NCBI RefSeq assembly: GCF_003026285.1
Contig: NZ_PYOD01000002.1
Span: 682,001-746,000, forward strand
Reading direction: 5' to 3'
DNA length: 64,000 bases
DNA from: Photobacterium profundum
GTDB taxonomy: Bacteria; Pseudomonadota; Gammaproteobacteria; Enterobacterales; Vibrionaceae
Shown here: positions 46,234-57,621 of the stretch, piece by piece
How positions within the stretch are numbered: position 1 is the stretch's first letter
Layout of the letters: each line of letters opens with the position of its first letter
Position numbers and translations under genes: made by a program
The notes under the pieces: generated by a model
Databases searched by the model: none
What the model saw: only the letters and a program-made list of their open reading frames with translations
What the model was told of the DNA's origin: nothing

Positions 46234-47397
46234 ATGCTCAGAATTGACAGTAAGGAACGTAAACATTGGCGTGAATTAGCCGCCGAATATGGCTTTGGCT
46301 TTCACTCGATGTATGAAGACCCTTATTGGGATGAGACCGCTTATTATCAATTCACGTTAGAGCAAATTGAACGTGATATCGAGGATCCAACCGAAGAGAT
46401 ACACCAGATGTGTCTTGATGTGGTAGATACTGTCGTACGAGATGAATATTGGTTACGTAAATTCCAAATACCAGAAGCCATGTGGCAAAACGTATTAGAT
46501 TCATGGCAACGTAAAGAACCCTCACTTTATTCTCGCTTAGATTTTGCCTATGACGGTACAGGGCATGCGAAGCTATATGAAAACAATGCGGATACGCCGA
46601 CCTCTCTTTTCGAAACAGGGTTCTGGCAATGGCTATGGCTTGAAGATCAAGTTAAAAGCGGGGCTATTCGCCGTGATGCAGACCAATTTAACTTACTGCA
46701 AGAGCTGCTGATCAATCGCTTTAAAGAGTTAGCGCATTCTCAGCCAGGCCAAACACTGCACTTTTCTTGTTGTCATGATACAGAAGAAGATCGCGGCACT
46801 GTTCAATACATGGAAGATTGTGCAAAAGAAGCCGGACTATCGACTGCCTTTGTTCACATCGAAGATATTGGCTTGAACAATAGAGGGGAATTCACCGATA
46901 TGGCAAGCCGCCCTATTCGTTGGATGTTCAAACTGTACCCTTGGGAATTTATGTTCCGTGAAAACTATGCAGAAAACCTAACCGATGCCAAGGTTAACTG
47001 GTTGGAACCGATGTGGAAATCAGTCATTAGTAATAAAGCACTATTGCCCCTTTTATGGCAAAAATTTCATAATCACCCCAATCTATTGCCCGCCTACTTC
47101 CCTGATGACAAAGGGCTTAGTAGCTTGCGAGACTACGTTATCAAGCCGTTATTTGCACGTGAAGGAGCTAACATTTCCATCGTCCAAAATGGTAAGCAAA
47201 CCTTGCGTGTTGATGGTCCTTACGGTGATGAAGGGGTGATTTATCAGGCATACCACCCTTTGCCTAAATTTGGTGATTATTACACCCTAATTGGCAGTTG
47301 GTTAGTTAATGACAAACCGGGAGGGATCTCGATAAGAGAAGACAAATCGAAAGTGACTCAAGATATGTCGCGTTATTTGCCACACATTATTTTGTAG
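46234..47397 (+). CDS. Glutathionylspermidine synthetase-like ATP-grasp protein (YgiC/YjfC-like)
   Basis: 387 residues, the length of YgiC/YjfC. It has only the synthetase (pre-ATP-grasp plus ATP-grasp) part of GspSA, without the amidase domain. Conserved blocks: WDETAYYQFTLEQIERD, SLYSRLDFAYDG, KLYENNADTPTSLFETGFWQW, a TLHFSCCHDTEEDRGTVQYME block and VIKPLFAREGANISIV near the ATP site. True glutathionylspermidine synthesis has not been shown for these shorter homologues. Elsewhere this gene closes the DUF2170-PspA-DUF350-DUF1190 operon; here it is 11.7 kb from DUF1190 and is followed by a GFA gene 28 bases later. Confidence 0.92.
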   Translation: MLRIDSKERKHWRELAAEYGFGFHSMYEDPYWDETAYYQFTLEQIERDIEDPTEEIHQMCLDVVDTVVRDEYWLRKFQIPEAMWQNVLDSWQRKEPSLYSRLDFAYDGTGHAKLYENNADTPTSLFETGFWQWLWLEDQVKSGAIRRDADQFNLLQELLINRFKELAHSQPGQTLHFSCCHDTEEDRGTVQYMEDCAKEAGLSTAFVHIEDIGLNNRGEFTDMASRPIRWMFKLYPWEFMFRENYAENLTDAKVNWLEPMWKSVISNKALLPLLWQKFHNHPNLLPAYFPDDKGLSSLRDYVIKPLFAREGANISIVQNGKQTLRVDGPYGDEGVIYQAYHPLPKFGDYYTLIGSWLVNDKPGGISIREDKSKVTQDMSRYLPHIIL

Positions 47398-47425
47398 TTA
47401 ATACAAAGAAGGGAATACAAAAGAA

Positions 47426-47806
47426 ATGGATCTCAAACCTATTCATACCGGGCAATGCCATTGCGGTGCCGTGAAATTTACCGTGAATTTACCTAATGGA
47501 CTGGAAAAATTACGCCGCTGCGACTGTTCCATGTGCCGACGTAAAGGGGCTATCGTGGCATCCGTAACCTTATCCAACCTGACTATCACAGCAGGCGAAG
47601 AAGTATTACGTTTATATCAGTTCAATACCCACACGGCAAAACACTACTTCTGCTCTAACTGTGGTATTTACACACACCACCAACGCCGCTCAGATCCGAC
47701 GGAATTCGGTATCAATGTAGGGTGTTTAGACAGCATTAACCCGTATGAATTAGGTGAAGTGCCGGTTAGTGATGGTGTAAATCACCCTGCAGATCGTCAA
47801 TCTTAG
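47426..47806 (+). CDS. GFA-family zinc protein (glutathione-dependent formaldehyde-activating-like)
   Basis: 126 residues. Zinc-binding cysteines are CHCGAVKF (about 10-12), RCDCSMCRRKGA and FCSNCGIYTHHQ, which match the GFA/CENP-V fold. Family members are named after a glutathione-formaldehyde activity, but many have unknown roles. It starts 28 bases after the ATP-grasp gene with an AAGAAGGGAA ribosome site, so the two are one transcription unit. A glutathione-type link between the pair is plausible because the ATP-grasp family joins glutathione to polyamines; that is inference. Confidence 0.9.
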   Translation: MDLKPIHTGQCHCGAVKFTVNLPNGLEKLRRCDCSMCRRKGAIVASVTLSNLTITAGEEVLRLYQFNTHTAKHYFCSNCGIYTHHQRRSDPTEFGINVGCLDSINPYELGEVPVSDGVNHPADRQS

Positions 47807-47857
47807 GGTAAGTTAAGTAGAGCAAACAATTCTGACGAAACCATAGCTTCATCACCA

Positions 47858-48665
47858 TTACAACCCACGTTGCCACTCAGCTCAAAGAGGCATTACATCT
47901 GGGTTCGAAGCATGATCAGAGCGAAACACGGTTTTATCCAGCTCAAGGTGTTCCAATAATACTTTCATTTCATTAAACAGCTCAGCTTGTGTTAATTGAC
48001 GAAATTGCCCATTAAATCCCGCGGCAAAACGTGCTTCTCCTAAAGGGAAAGAGACTACCAAAGTCGATAAATACTCTGGCTGAGCAGCATTCATCAATTT
48101 TGCTGAAGCAATCGCATGCTGCTCACTTAAAAGTGGTCCCCCCAAGCCATTAAGGATCATAACCGAACTTTTCATACCTGCGACTTTGATCTTATTCAGC
48201 ACAATTAACGACGACTCGAATGTCTCGCCTTTTTGTACTTTGGCTAACACTTCGTCATCGCCACTTTCACATCCCACATACAATAAACTCAAACCTAATT
48301 GGCGTAACTCGGCAAGTTGATCTTCGGTTTTATTAGTAAGATTACGGGGTAAACAGTAGCTCAAAATACGCTGAACGTCGGGTAAATACTGGTTAATCAG
48401 GGAACAAATATGCTGTAAACGCGCGAACGGCAAAGTCATCGCATCCCCATCAGCCAAAAACACGATGTACACGTGTGCCAGATGCTGCGATTTTTTGTAA
48501 CTCTCGTTCAATATCATCAGGTTTCTTGGAGCGAAATTTCTTGTGTGGCTGAGTATACATAGTGAAAGTACACTGGTTATGGCTACATCCGTTGGTCACT
48601 TACAAGATCAACGATTTCCACTCAGATGGCGGACGAAACACTGGTTCAATGTAATTCAGCATCAC
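47858..48665 (-). pseudogene. Radical-SAM gene, decayed copy 1
   Basis: A minus-strand match to copy 2 (56405-57293), same orientation. The original GTG or ATG start lies at 48660-48665. In the FeS block the second Cys is present (CSHNQC) but the third Cys codon is gone (C-T-F-T-M, one codon deleted). A CAA has become TAA before that motif. One base is missing in the RVHRVFLADGD region (frameshift near 48485), about 25 codons near the C-terminus are deleted (between HASN and PDVMPL), and the next CGC is now TGA. At least five lesions, so the gene is dead. The original probably resembled the radical-SAM proteins with MNYIEPVFRPPSEW at the N-terminus. Confidence 0.85.
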
Positions 48666-48708
48666 AGATACACACTCCTTTTAACTAATCAATATATCGA
48701 TATTATCT

Positions 48709-48740
48709 TACATTACCCAAGCAACCTTGGTTAATGTAAG
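48709..48740. terminator. Inverted repeat upstream of the radical-SAM remnant
   Basis: TTACATTACCCAAG and CTTGGTTAATGTAA pair with one mismatch around CAAC. Flanks are AT-rich, without a proper T-run. Confidence 0.5.
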
Positions 48741-48846
48741 AATGTCGCTCTCCAATGTTAGATTCGATTTTTATATTTTCAAATAAACCTTTACAATATT
48801 CGAAATCAAGGTACTATCCATCTCGCTCTGTTGTTCAGAGTTATTA

Positions 48847-48969
48847 ATGAAACATCAAGTAAAAGTAAAACCTCAGAATTTCTTCGTTAGTGTTGTTATC
48901 CTCAGCGTTTCCCTTAGCTTCATCGTAACATTCAATAATTCAAGCTCTCAGCACATCACACTATCGTGA
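48847..48969 (+). CDS. Possible 40-residue membrane peptide ahead of the cold-shock gene
   Basis: ATG to TGA encodes a basic start (MKHQVKVK), one membrane segment (about 11-28) and a polar end. It stops 33 bases before the cold-shock start, in what would be the cold-shock mRNA leader. The ribosome site is weak, so it may only be a leader-region frame. Confidence 0.35.
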   Translation: MKHQVKVKPQNFFVSVVILSVSLSFIVTFNNSSSQHITLS

Positions 48970-49002
48970 TAATTTATGAATTTAAATATTAAGGGACACT
49001 AC

Positions 49003-49215
49003 ATGTCTAATACAACAACTGGTCTAGTAAAATGGTTTAACGAAGATAAAGGTTTTGGTTTTATTACTCAAGACAACGGCGGCGCTGACGTATTTGTTCA
49101 CTTCCGTGCAATCGCTTCTGAAGGCTTTAAAACGCTAGCTGAAGGCCAAAAAGTATCTTTCGAAGTAGAGCAGGGTCAAAAAGGCCCTCAAGCAGCTAAC
49201 GTAGTAGCGCTTTAA
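49003..49215 (+). CDS. Cold-shock protein, CspV/CspA-like
   Basis: 70 residues, one cold-shock domain. RNP-1 is KGFGFI and RNP-2 is VFVHF; text such as [22 protein letters not shown] is that of vibrio CspV. It binds single-stranded RNA and melts structures at low temperature. The frame extends to 48976, but AAGGG lies just before the ATG at 49003. A terminator follows at once. Long AT-rich leader DNA suits cold-shock control, but no stem of a defined type was worked out. Confidence 0.93.
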   Translation: MSNTTTGLVKWFNEDKGFGFITQDNGGADVFVHFRAIASEGFKTLAEGQKVSFEVEQGQKGPQAANVVAL

Positions 49216-49226
49216 TTTCGAAAGTC

Positions 49227-49262
49227 GACGTAAATGGTTTAATTATCATTTACGTCACTTTT
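49227..49262 (+). terminator. Rho-independent terminator after the cold-shock gene
   Basis: GACGTAAATG and CATTTACGTC form a perfect 10-base stem around a 10-base AT loop; ACTTTTT follows. Confidence 0.9.
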
Positions 49263-49452
49263 TAATCAGTAAATTATATTGTATTTTAGAAAATATTAAC
49301 ATTTCAAACATCTGCTTTTTGTATATGTCGTTACGTTTCTTATTCACTTCGTTACATTATAATAATTAACATTAAATATCAATGGCTTAAAATCATATCT
49401 AGGTTTGTACTTATTGTGATATGCCATAAAGATAACAAAGCTAAGGATGCTT

Positions 49453-49539
49453 ATGTCTCGTTCAATCGGTCGCAAAAGATTTTGGTACCAACAATCTCGT
49501 GAAGAAAATAGCACAACAAAAATAAAGGTGAATAAATGA
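49453..49539 (+). CDS. 28-residue basic peptide, coupled to the next gene
   Basis: ATG to TGA encodes a Arg/Lys-rich peptide (MSRSIGRKRFWYQQSREENS, then TTKIKVNK). AAGGA is five bases upstream, and its TGA overlaps the ATG of the following gene (ATGA), a strong sign of real translation. No family is recognised. The name and role are unknown. Confidence 0.65.
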   Translation: MSRSIGRKRFWYQQSREENSTTKIKVNK

Positions 49540-49745
49540 TAGTAAACTTTAATATTTTAAACAGTGGAATCTCTTGGAAAGCATTAATCCACCAATTAAA
49601 TGGTGATATTTTATTGCGCCATATTTTAATGAAAGGCAATGTGGATGATATTAATCTTAAACTTTCATATTGCGAAGAAACATGTGAAGGAAATATCACT
49701 AATAGCAACAATCAGCTGATTGGTAACTTTTCTATTTCTTTCTAA
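49536..49745 (+). CDS. 69-residue small protein of unknown function
   Basis: Starts inside the stop codon of the 28-residue frame (ATGA overlap) and also has its own AAGGTG ribosome site five bases before the ATG. The protein is neutral with a possible CEETC pair (about 51-55) and many Asn/Ile. No domain is recognised. A frame on the opposite strand covers the same bases but lacks signals. It follows the cold-shock gene after its terminator, so it is a separate unit. Confidence 0.65.
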   Translation: MIVNFNILNSGISWKALIHQLNGDILLRHILMKGNVDDINLKLSYCEETCEGNITNSNNQLIGNFSISF

Positions 49746-50051
49746 GACCATTAGATAATTGGCATAATTATTAATTAAATATTCAGAATAACGATTATAA
49801 AAAATAAACCTATTTAATAGTTTTCTCCTCGTTATCTTTATTGCATGAATGCAAATATCAACATAGACTTCAGCTCTAACCTATATGATAAGCATGTTCT
49901 CACCTATTTAAAAATAACTGTGCATATAAATTATCTCATATAAGAATACTTCCGCTTTCAAAAATCCGAGAGATTTATTGCAGAGCTTAACACTTGAATG
50001 CTAGAAAAATTCGTTTGTTAAGTCAAAACGGTGCATAGCTTAAAATAGAAA
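49746..50051. other. Intergenic, AT-rich, nothing convincing
   Basis: Short frames occur but none has a ribosome site with a recognisable product. Confidence 0.4.
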
Positions 50052-50080
50052 AAGGATGGTTCATTTTAATGACCATCCTT
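50052..50080. terminator. Hairpin downstream of the decayed minus-strand frame
   Basis: AAGGATGGTTCATT and AATGACCATCCTT pair around TT with one bulge; A-run on the left gives TTTTTC on the minus strand. Confidence 0.6.
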
Positions 50081-50090
50081 AACGTTTACC

Positions 50091-50375
50091 TACTAACCAA
50101 GCCGCTTAATTTCACGATTTCATCAGCATAGCTGGTATACCAACCATCATAACTTCTAACTCCATGATTGTGCTTGCCGATTACTCAATCGTTGGGTACA
50201 TAGCCTACCACTGAAAGACCAACACCCACGAAGAAACCACCAGCAGTACCTGCAAATTTAAAGCTGATTTTTTCTACTAACTTCACATTTTCTGATACCA
50301 ATTTCTCTTTTACATTATGTACAACTAAGAATGTACTCATTACAAACAAAATAGCAATGAAGCCTTCCTTACGAT
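50091..50375 (-). pseudogene. Decayed membrane-protein gene upstream of lacZ
   Basis: The minus strand reads a hydrophobic segment (GFIAILFVMSTFLVV), a charged linker (NVKEKLVSENVKLVEK), a second segment (AGTAGGFFVGVGLSVVGYVP), an in-frame TGA at 50185-50187, then about 32 more codons with a protein-like tail (GWYTSYADEIVKLSGL). No start codon with ribosome site is seen. It could be the end of a sugar transporter that once belonged with lacZ, but I cannot confirm a family. Confidence 0.45.
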
Positions 50376-50394
50376 AAAAACGCCGACCTCGTCA

Positions 50395-50408
50395 TGGAAA
50401 CGTTTCCA
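50395..50408. promoter_or_regulatory. LacI/GalR-type operator upstream of lacZ
   Basis: TGGAAACGTTTCCA is a perfect palindrome with the central CG typical of LacI/GalR-family sites. It lies 73 bases before the lacZ ATG. No LacI-family gene is in the window, so the regulator would be encoded elsewhere. Confidence 0.8.
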
Positions 50409-50459
50409 GTGGTTATTTACACTCGGTACAGAGTTAGGGCTCAACGATAAAAAACATAA

Positions 50460-53573
<3,114 letters not shown>

Positions 53574-53915
53574 GCATCACCCACAGAAGGTGCAATCAAT
53601 CCCCAAGCCTACTTGGGGATTTTCATTCCAAACTAAGCGGTAAACTGGTATCACAGATCGCTAACAGCGAAGACACAGTATCAAGAGTAAATACGTTATA
53701 CAGGCGTCTCCTTCTCGCTTTCCCTTTTCACTTACCTTTGTGGTGACGATTTCAGTAGCCTCACTTTTTAGGCGAAAGTTTCAATTCTTTGGCTGTAAAT
53801 ATCCATTCAATGTTTTCATCAATTACAGCAATAGGTTATATCGTTTATCCCGGTTACGTACAGAACACTATAATGCGCGGCTTACATACCAAGAAGTACA
53901 TTTTATAGGGGATTT
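53574..53915. terminator. Region after lacZ with terminator (53598-53622)
   Basis: AATCCCCAAG and CTTGGGGATT pair around CCTA, with TTT following, 25 bases past lacZ. The rest to the catalase start holds its promoter; a frame at 53740-53940 is not supported. Confidence 0.7.
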
Positions 53916-55427
53916 ATGTCTTTTAAGACAAGTATTGTAGCTGTATCACTCGCGCTAGCATTCAGCGCTCAGGCGTCAACTATAACGAAAGATAACGGCG
54001 CATATGTTGGTGATAACCAAAATTCGATAACGGCAGGTGAGAACGGTAGCGTATTGCTGCAAGACGTTCACTTAATCCAGAAACTGCAACGCTTCGCCCG
54101 TGAACGTATTCCTGAGCGTGTTGTACATGCTCGCGGCACTGGCGCTCACGGCGTATTTGTATCAAGCGGCGATTTTAGTGAGCTAACGATTGCAGACCCA
54201 TTTGAAGGTGCAGGTAAAGAAACACCTGTATTCGTTCGTTTTTCAACAGTAGTTCACTCAAAAGGCTCGCCTGAGTCACTTCGTGATCCGCGTGGGTTCG
54301 CAACGAAATTCTATACCGATGAAGGCAACTGGGATCTGGTAGGAAACAACCTACCTGTATTCTTTATTCGTGATGCAATCAAATTTCCAGATATGGTTCA
54401 TTCATTGAAGCCATCACCAGTCACCAACCTTCAGGATCCTAACCGTTTCTTTGATTTTTTTAGCCATAATCCAAGCGCGACACACATGCTAGCTCAGCTT
54501 TACTCTAACTTGGGTACACCCGCGAGTTATCGCGAAATGGATGGCTTCGGGGTGCATGCTTACAAGTGGATCAATGATCAAGGTGATGTTAAATATGTGA
54601 AGTTCCATTGGCAAAGCCAGCAAGGCATCAATAGCCTACGACCGACTGAATTAGCCAAGGTGCAAGGTGAAGATTTCAACCACCTTACCAGCGACCTATA
54701 CAAAGAGATTGAAGATGGGAATTTTCCTAAATGGGATCTATACGTAAAGGTTCTTTCTCCTAGTGAGCTTGTTGAACTTGATTATAACGGTCTAGATGCT
54801 ACGAAAATATGGTTGGATGTGCCTGAAACCAAAGTTGGCACCATGACGCTAAACAAAGTACCTGATAACTTCTTCCAAGAGTCTGAGCAATCAGCTTTCG
54901 CACCTTCAAACCTTATTTCAGGCATTGAGCCATCGGAAGATCGCTTATTGCAAGGTCGAGTATTCTCCTATGCAGATACTCAACTTTATCGACTAGGCGC
55001 TAACCTCTCTCAACTACCTATCAATGCGGCTAAATCGAATATAAGCAACTACAACCAAGACGGACTTGGCAACCAAGGTAATACGCGTTCTGACATCAAC
55101 TACGAACCAAGCCGCCATGTTGAATTAAATGAAAACGCCCGTTCTCGTGCTGTTGAAACGGATCTAGCGGGTACTGTTCAGCAAGTGGCGATCAAAGAGC
55201 AGCGTAACTTCTACCAAGCCGGTGTGTTTTACCGCGACCTTAGTCCCCAAGACAAATCAGACTTAATCACCAACCTGTCTGGCGATCTTGGCAAGGTGAA
55301 AGACGACGGTATTAAGCACACTATGCTGAGCTTCTTTTATAAAGCAGATAACGATTTTGGTCGTCGTTTAACCCAAGCGGTTAATGGCGATATCGACCGT
55401 GTGAAGATAATGGCATCAAGCCTTTAA
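53916..55427 (+). CDS. katB: Periplasmic catalase, KatB-like
   Basis: 503 residues. An N-terminal signal peptide (MSFKTSIVAVSLALAFSAQAS) marks it as an exported monofunctional haem catalase. Catalytic His71 is in RVVHARGTGAHG, the active-site Asn is in WDLVGNNLPVFF, and the proximal haem Tyr is in RVFSYADTQLYRLG (about 351). It breaks down hydrogen peroxide. GGGGAT lies upstream. The next gene is a periplasmic ankyrin protein; in Pseudomonas aeruginosa the katB-ankB pair works together, AnkB being needed for full KatB activity. Confidence 0.94.
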   Translation: MSFKTSIVAVSLALAFSAQASTITKDNGAYVGDNQNSITAGENGSVLLQDVHLIQKLQRFARERIPERVVHARGTGAHGVFVSSGDFSELTIADPFEGAGKETPVFVRFSTVVHSKGSPESLRDPRGFATKFYTDEGNWDLVGNNLPVFFIRDAIKFPDMVHSLKPSPVTNLQDPNRFFDFFSHNPSATHMLAQLYSNLGTPASYREMDGFGVHAYKWINDQGDVKYVKFHWQSQQGINSLRPTELAKVQGEDFNHLTSDLYKEIEDGNFPKWDLYVKVLSPSELVELDYNGLDATKIWLDVPETKVGTMTLNKVPDNFFQESEQSAFAPSNLISGIEPSEDRLLQGRVFSYADTQLYRLGANLSQLPINAAKSNISNYNQDGLGNQGNTRSDINYEPSRHVELNENARSRAVETDLAGTVQQVAIKEQRNFYQAGVFYRDLSPQDKSDLITNLSGDLGKVKDDGIKHTMLSFFYKADNDFGRRLTQAVNGDIDRVKIMASSL

Positions 55428-55447
55428 TCGATCCTATTTAATCTAAT

Positions 55448-55483
55448 GCCAGCTGATGCCATACACCTATCAGCTGGCTTTTT
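55448..55483 (+). terminator. Strong terminator between katB and the ankyrin gene
   Basis: GCCAGCTGAT and ATCAGCTGGC form a perfect 10-base stem around an 11-base loop, then TTTTT. Read-through is needed for the ankyrin gene unless it has its own promoter. Confidence 0.9.
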
Positions 55484-55492
55484 GGTTGGAAT

Positions 55493-55966
55493 ATGAAAAA
55501 AATATTTATAGCCCTAGCATTCGTATTGTTATCGACAACAACATCTGCAATGAACGTAAAAATAAATGAAAACTCCGAATACCAAGAGTTGGTGAACTAC
55601 TTTTTTGCTGCCGCGAGAGTGGGGGATATAGAAGTACTCGATAGATTCTTATCAGCTGGCTTCCCTATCAACCAACGAAATAACCAGACTTATACTGCAC
55701 TAATGGTGGCATCATATAGCGGTCAAAAAGAGGCGACGCAGCTTCTTTTAGATAATAGCGCAAATGTATGTCTGCAAGATAAGCGCGGTAATACGGCCGT
55801 TATGGGTGCCTTGGTAAAAGGAGAGCTATCCATTGTTAGGATGCTATATAACACCCCCTGTAGTAAAAATTTGAAAAATGCGGCAGGCCAAACATTGGAG
55901 GCGTTTGCTGACATGTTTGGAAAAGGTGATTTTATTAACCAGTTAAAAAATAATACGGTCGATTAA
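55493..55966 (+). CDS. ankB: Periplasmic ankyrin-repeat protein (AnkB-like)
   Basis: 157 residues. Signal peptide (MKKIFIALAFVLLSTTTSA), then about three ankyrin repeats (NYFFAAARVGDIEVLDRFLSAG, QTYTALMVASYSGQKEATQLLLDNS, RGNTAVMGALVKGELSIVRMLYN). It follows katB 66 bases downstream, the order seen for ankB in Pseudomonas, where the protein is needed for full catalase activity. It would act in the periplasm. It starts only 10 bases after the terminator stem, so expression is tied to read-through. Confidence 0.9.
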   Translation: MKKIFIALAFVLLSTTTSAMNVKINENSEYQELVNYFFAAARVGDIEVLDRFLSAGFPINQRNNQTYTALMVASYSGQKEATQLLLDNSANVCLQDKRGNTAVMGALVKGELSIVRMLYNTPCSKNLKNAAGQTLEAFADMFGKGDFINQLKNNTVD

Positions 55967-56092
55967 GGTATAAATCAATATGTACCGCAGCCCTCAGATG
56001 AACGTAATATGAATAAGTACCTCACTTATCATTCAGTTCATTTAGTGTGTAATGCCCATTCAGGTTACATACAACAATAGAGATGGATAGTT

Positions 56093-56386
56093 ATGAAGTG
56101 CGTCATATTGAGCCTTACAGCTTGCCTGTTCTTTAACTCTGCAGCTGTTTTTTCGCAGCCAAAAGAACCTCTAAATACATTGCCTCAGCAAGCATCAATT
56201 GAGCTGATCGCTTTTATCGATCATTCAAATATACTCAACAAAAAAGAGCAGCTTGAAGAAAAGATTATTACCCTAATAAATGATAATAATTTTGACTACA
56301 CCAATGGCCATACTGATGGGCATATCGAAATTCGCAAAGGCGAACGAAAGCCCGAAGACGATGAATACTCACCACCTATCGCATAA
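56093..56386 (+). CDS. Small secreted protein of unknown function
   Basis: 97 residues. Signal peptide to about residue 22 (FFNSAAVFSQ), then a charged mature part with Lys/Glu helices and a polar HTDGHIEIRKGERKPEDDEY end. No domain recognised. Its end lies 19 bases from the stop of the radical-SAM remnant on the opposite strand. Confidence 0.6.
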   Translation: MKCVILSLTACLFFNSAAVFSQPKEPLNTLPQQASIELIAFIDHSNILNKKEQLEEKIITLINDNNFDYTNGHTDGHIEIRKGERKPEDDEYSPPIA

Positions 56387-56404
56387 CCGTATCCACATTA
56401 CCAT

Positions 56405-57293
56405 TTACAATCCACGTTGCCACTCAGCGCGAAGAGGTATCACATCAGGGTGAGAAATAGCCATATTTACTTTATCTAATAGCTTGGCTTTATCGCGCCC
56501 AAGTATGCCTTTCAACACTAAATAGTTCGAAGCATGATCAGAACGAAATACGGTTTTATCCAGCTCAAGGTGTTCCAATAATACTTTCATTTCATGAAAC
56601 AACTCCGCTTGTGTCAATTGACGAAATTGCCCATTGAAACCAGCGGCAAAGCGCGCTTCCCCTAATGGAAAAGACACCACCAAGGTTGATAAATATTCCG
56701 GCTGCACAGCATTCATCAATCTAGCAGAAGCAATCGCATGCTGCTCGCTCAAAAGTGGCCCACCCAACCCATTAAGGATCATAACCGAGCTTTTCATGCC
56801 TGCCGCTTTGATTTTATTCAGTGCAATTAATGACGACTCGAATGTTTCGCCTTTTTGAACCCTAGCCAGTACCTCATCATCACCGCTTTCACACCCCACA
56901 TACAATAGACTCAAACCTAGCTGGCGCAATTCCGACAATTGCTCTGCGGTTTTTTTCGTGAGGTTACGGGGTAAGCAGTAGCTCGAAATACGTTGAACAT
57001 CGGGTAAATATTGATTAATCAAGGTACAAATATGCTGTAAACGTGCGAATGGCAAGGTCATCGCATCCCCATCAACCAAAAAGACACGATGTACGCGATC
57101 CCCAGATGCTGCTACTTGCTGTAACTCACGCTCTATGTCGTCAGGCTTCTTTGGGCGAAATTTCTTTTGCGGCTGAGTATACATATCTATAAAAGCTACA
57201 CTGGTTATGGCTGCATCCGTTGGTCACTTGCAAGATCAACGATTTCCATTCAGATGGCGGACGAAAGACAGGTTCAATGTAATTCAGGATCAC
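56405..57293 (-). pseudogene. Radical-SAM gene, decayed copy 2
   Basis: The open part (56405-57184, 259 codons from MYTQPQKK) encodes the core after the FeS loop. The upstream start at about 57291-57293 and the N-terminal IEPVFRPPSEWKSLILQVTNGC are readable, but one base has been inserted in the FeS block (109 instead of 108 bases from start to MYT), and the third Cys of C-SHNQ-C-SF-C is now Tyr. The protein therefore cannot make its iron-sulfur cluster. Copy 1 (47858) is more degraded. Shared text is close throughout, and both copies are on the minus strand. Confidence 0.82.
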
Positions 57294-57339
57294 AGAAATA
57301 TACCTCTTTTAACAAATCACAACACCGTGAAATTAATCA

Positions 57340-57380
57340 TATATCCAAGGTACCTCAAGATACACATTCCAGCGAGAGTT
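57340..57380. repeat. Partial copy of the dispersed repeat
   Basis: TATATCCAAGGTACCTCAAG, then ATACACATTCCAGCGAGAG, matches the left arm and inner part of the full copy at 12267-12324. The right arm is missing. Confidence 0.6.
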
Positions 57381-57621
57381 TGTTGGCTTCTAGCCAAATA
57401 CGTCCCTTTCTTAATTAGTGTAATTTAAAATTTTCACAGCTAACTATACTTCCAATAAGCAATAAATCAGGCGTCCTGACTGTATTGCACATGCTGATAT
57501 TTCAATTCATCGAAAGAATCTCAATTTGATTTGAAATACGATACTAATCCAGATGTTAAATAGACGCAGACTATAGCGACAAAGCACTGCGCATAACATT
57601 GTCTGATAAAAGGCGACGATC

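Noticed and set aside
49451..49711. Minus-strand frame over the two small genes
   Set aside because: No start signal, while the plus strand has two well-placed ribosome sites and an ATGA overlap.
53740..53940. 66-codon frame before katB
   Set aside because: No ribosome site or family; it overlaps the katB start and would sit on the promoter.
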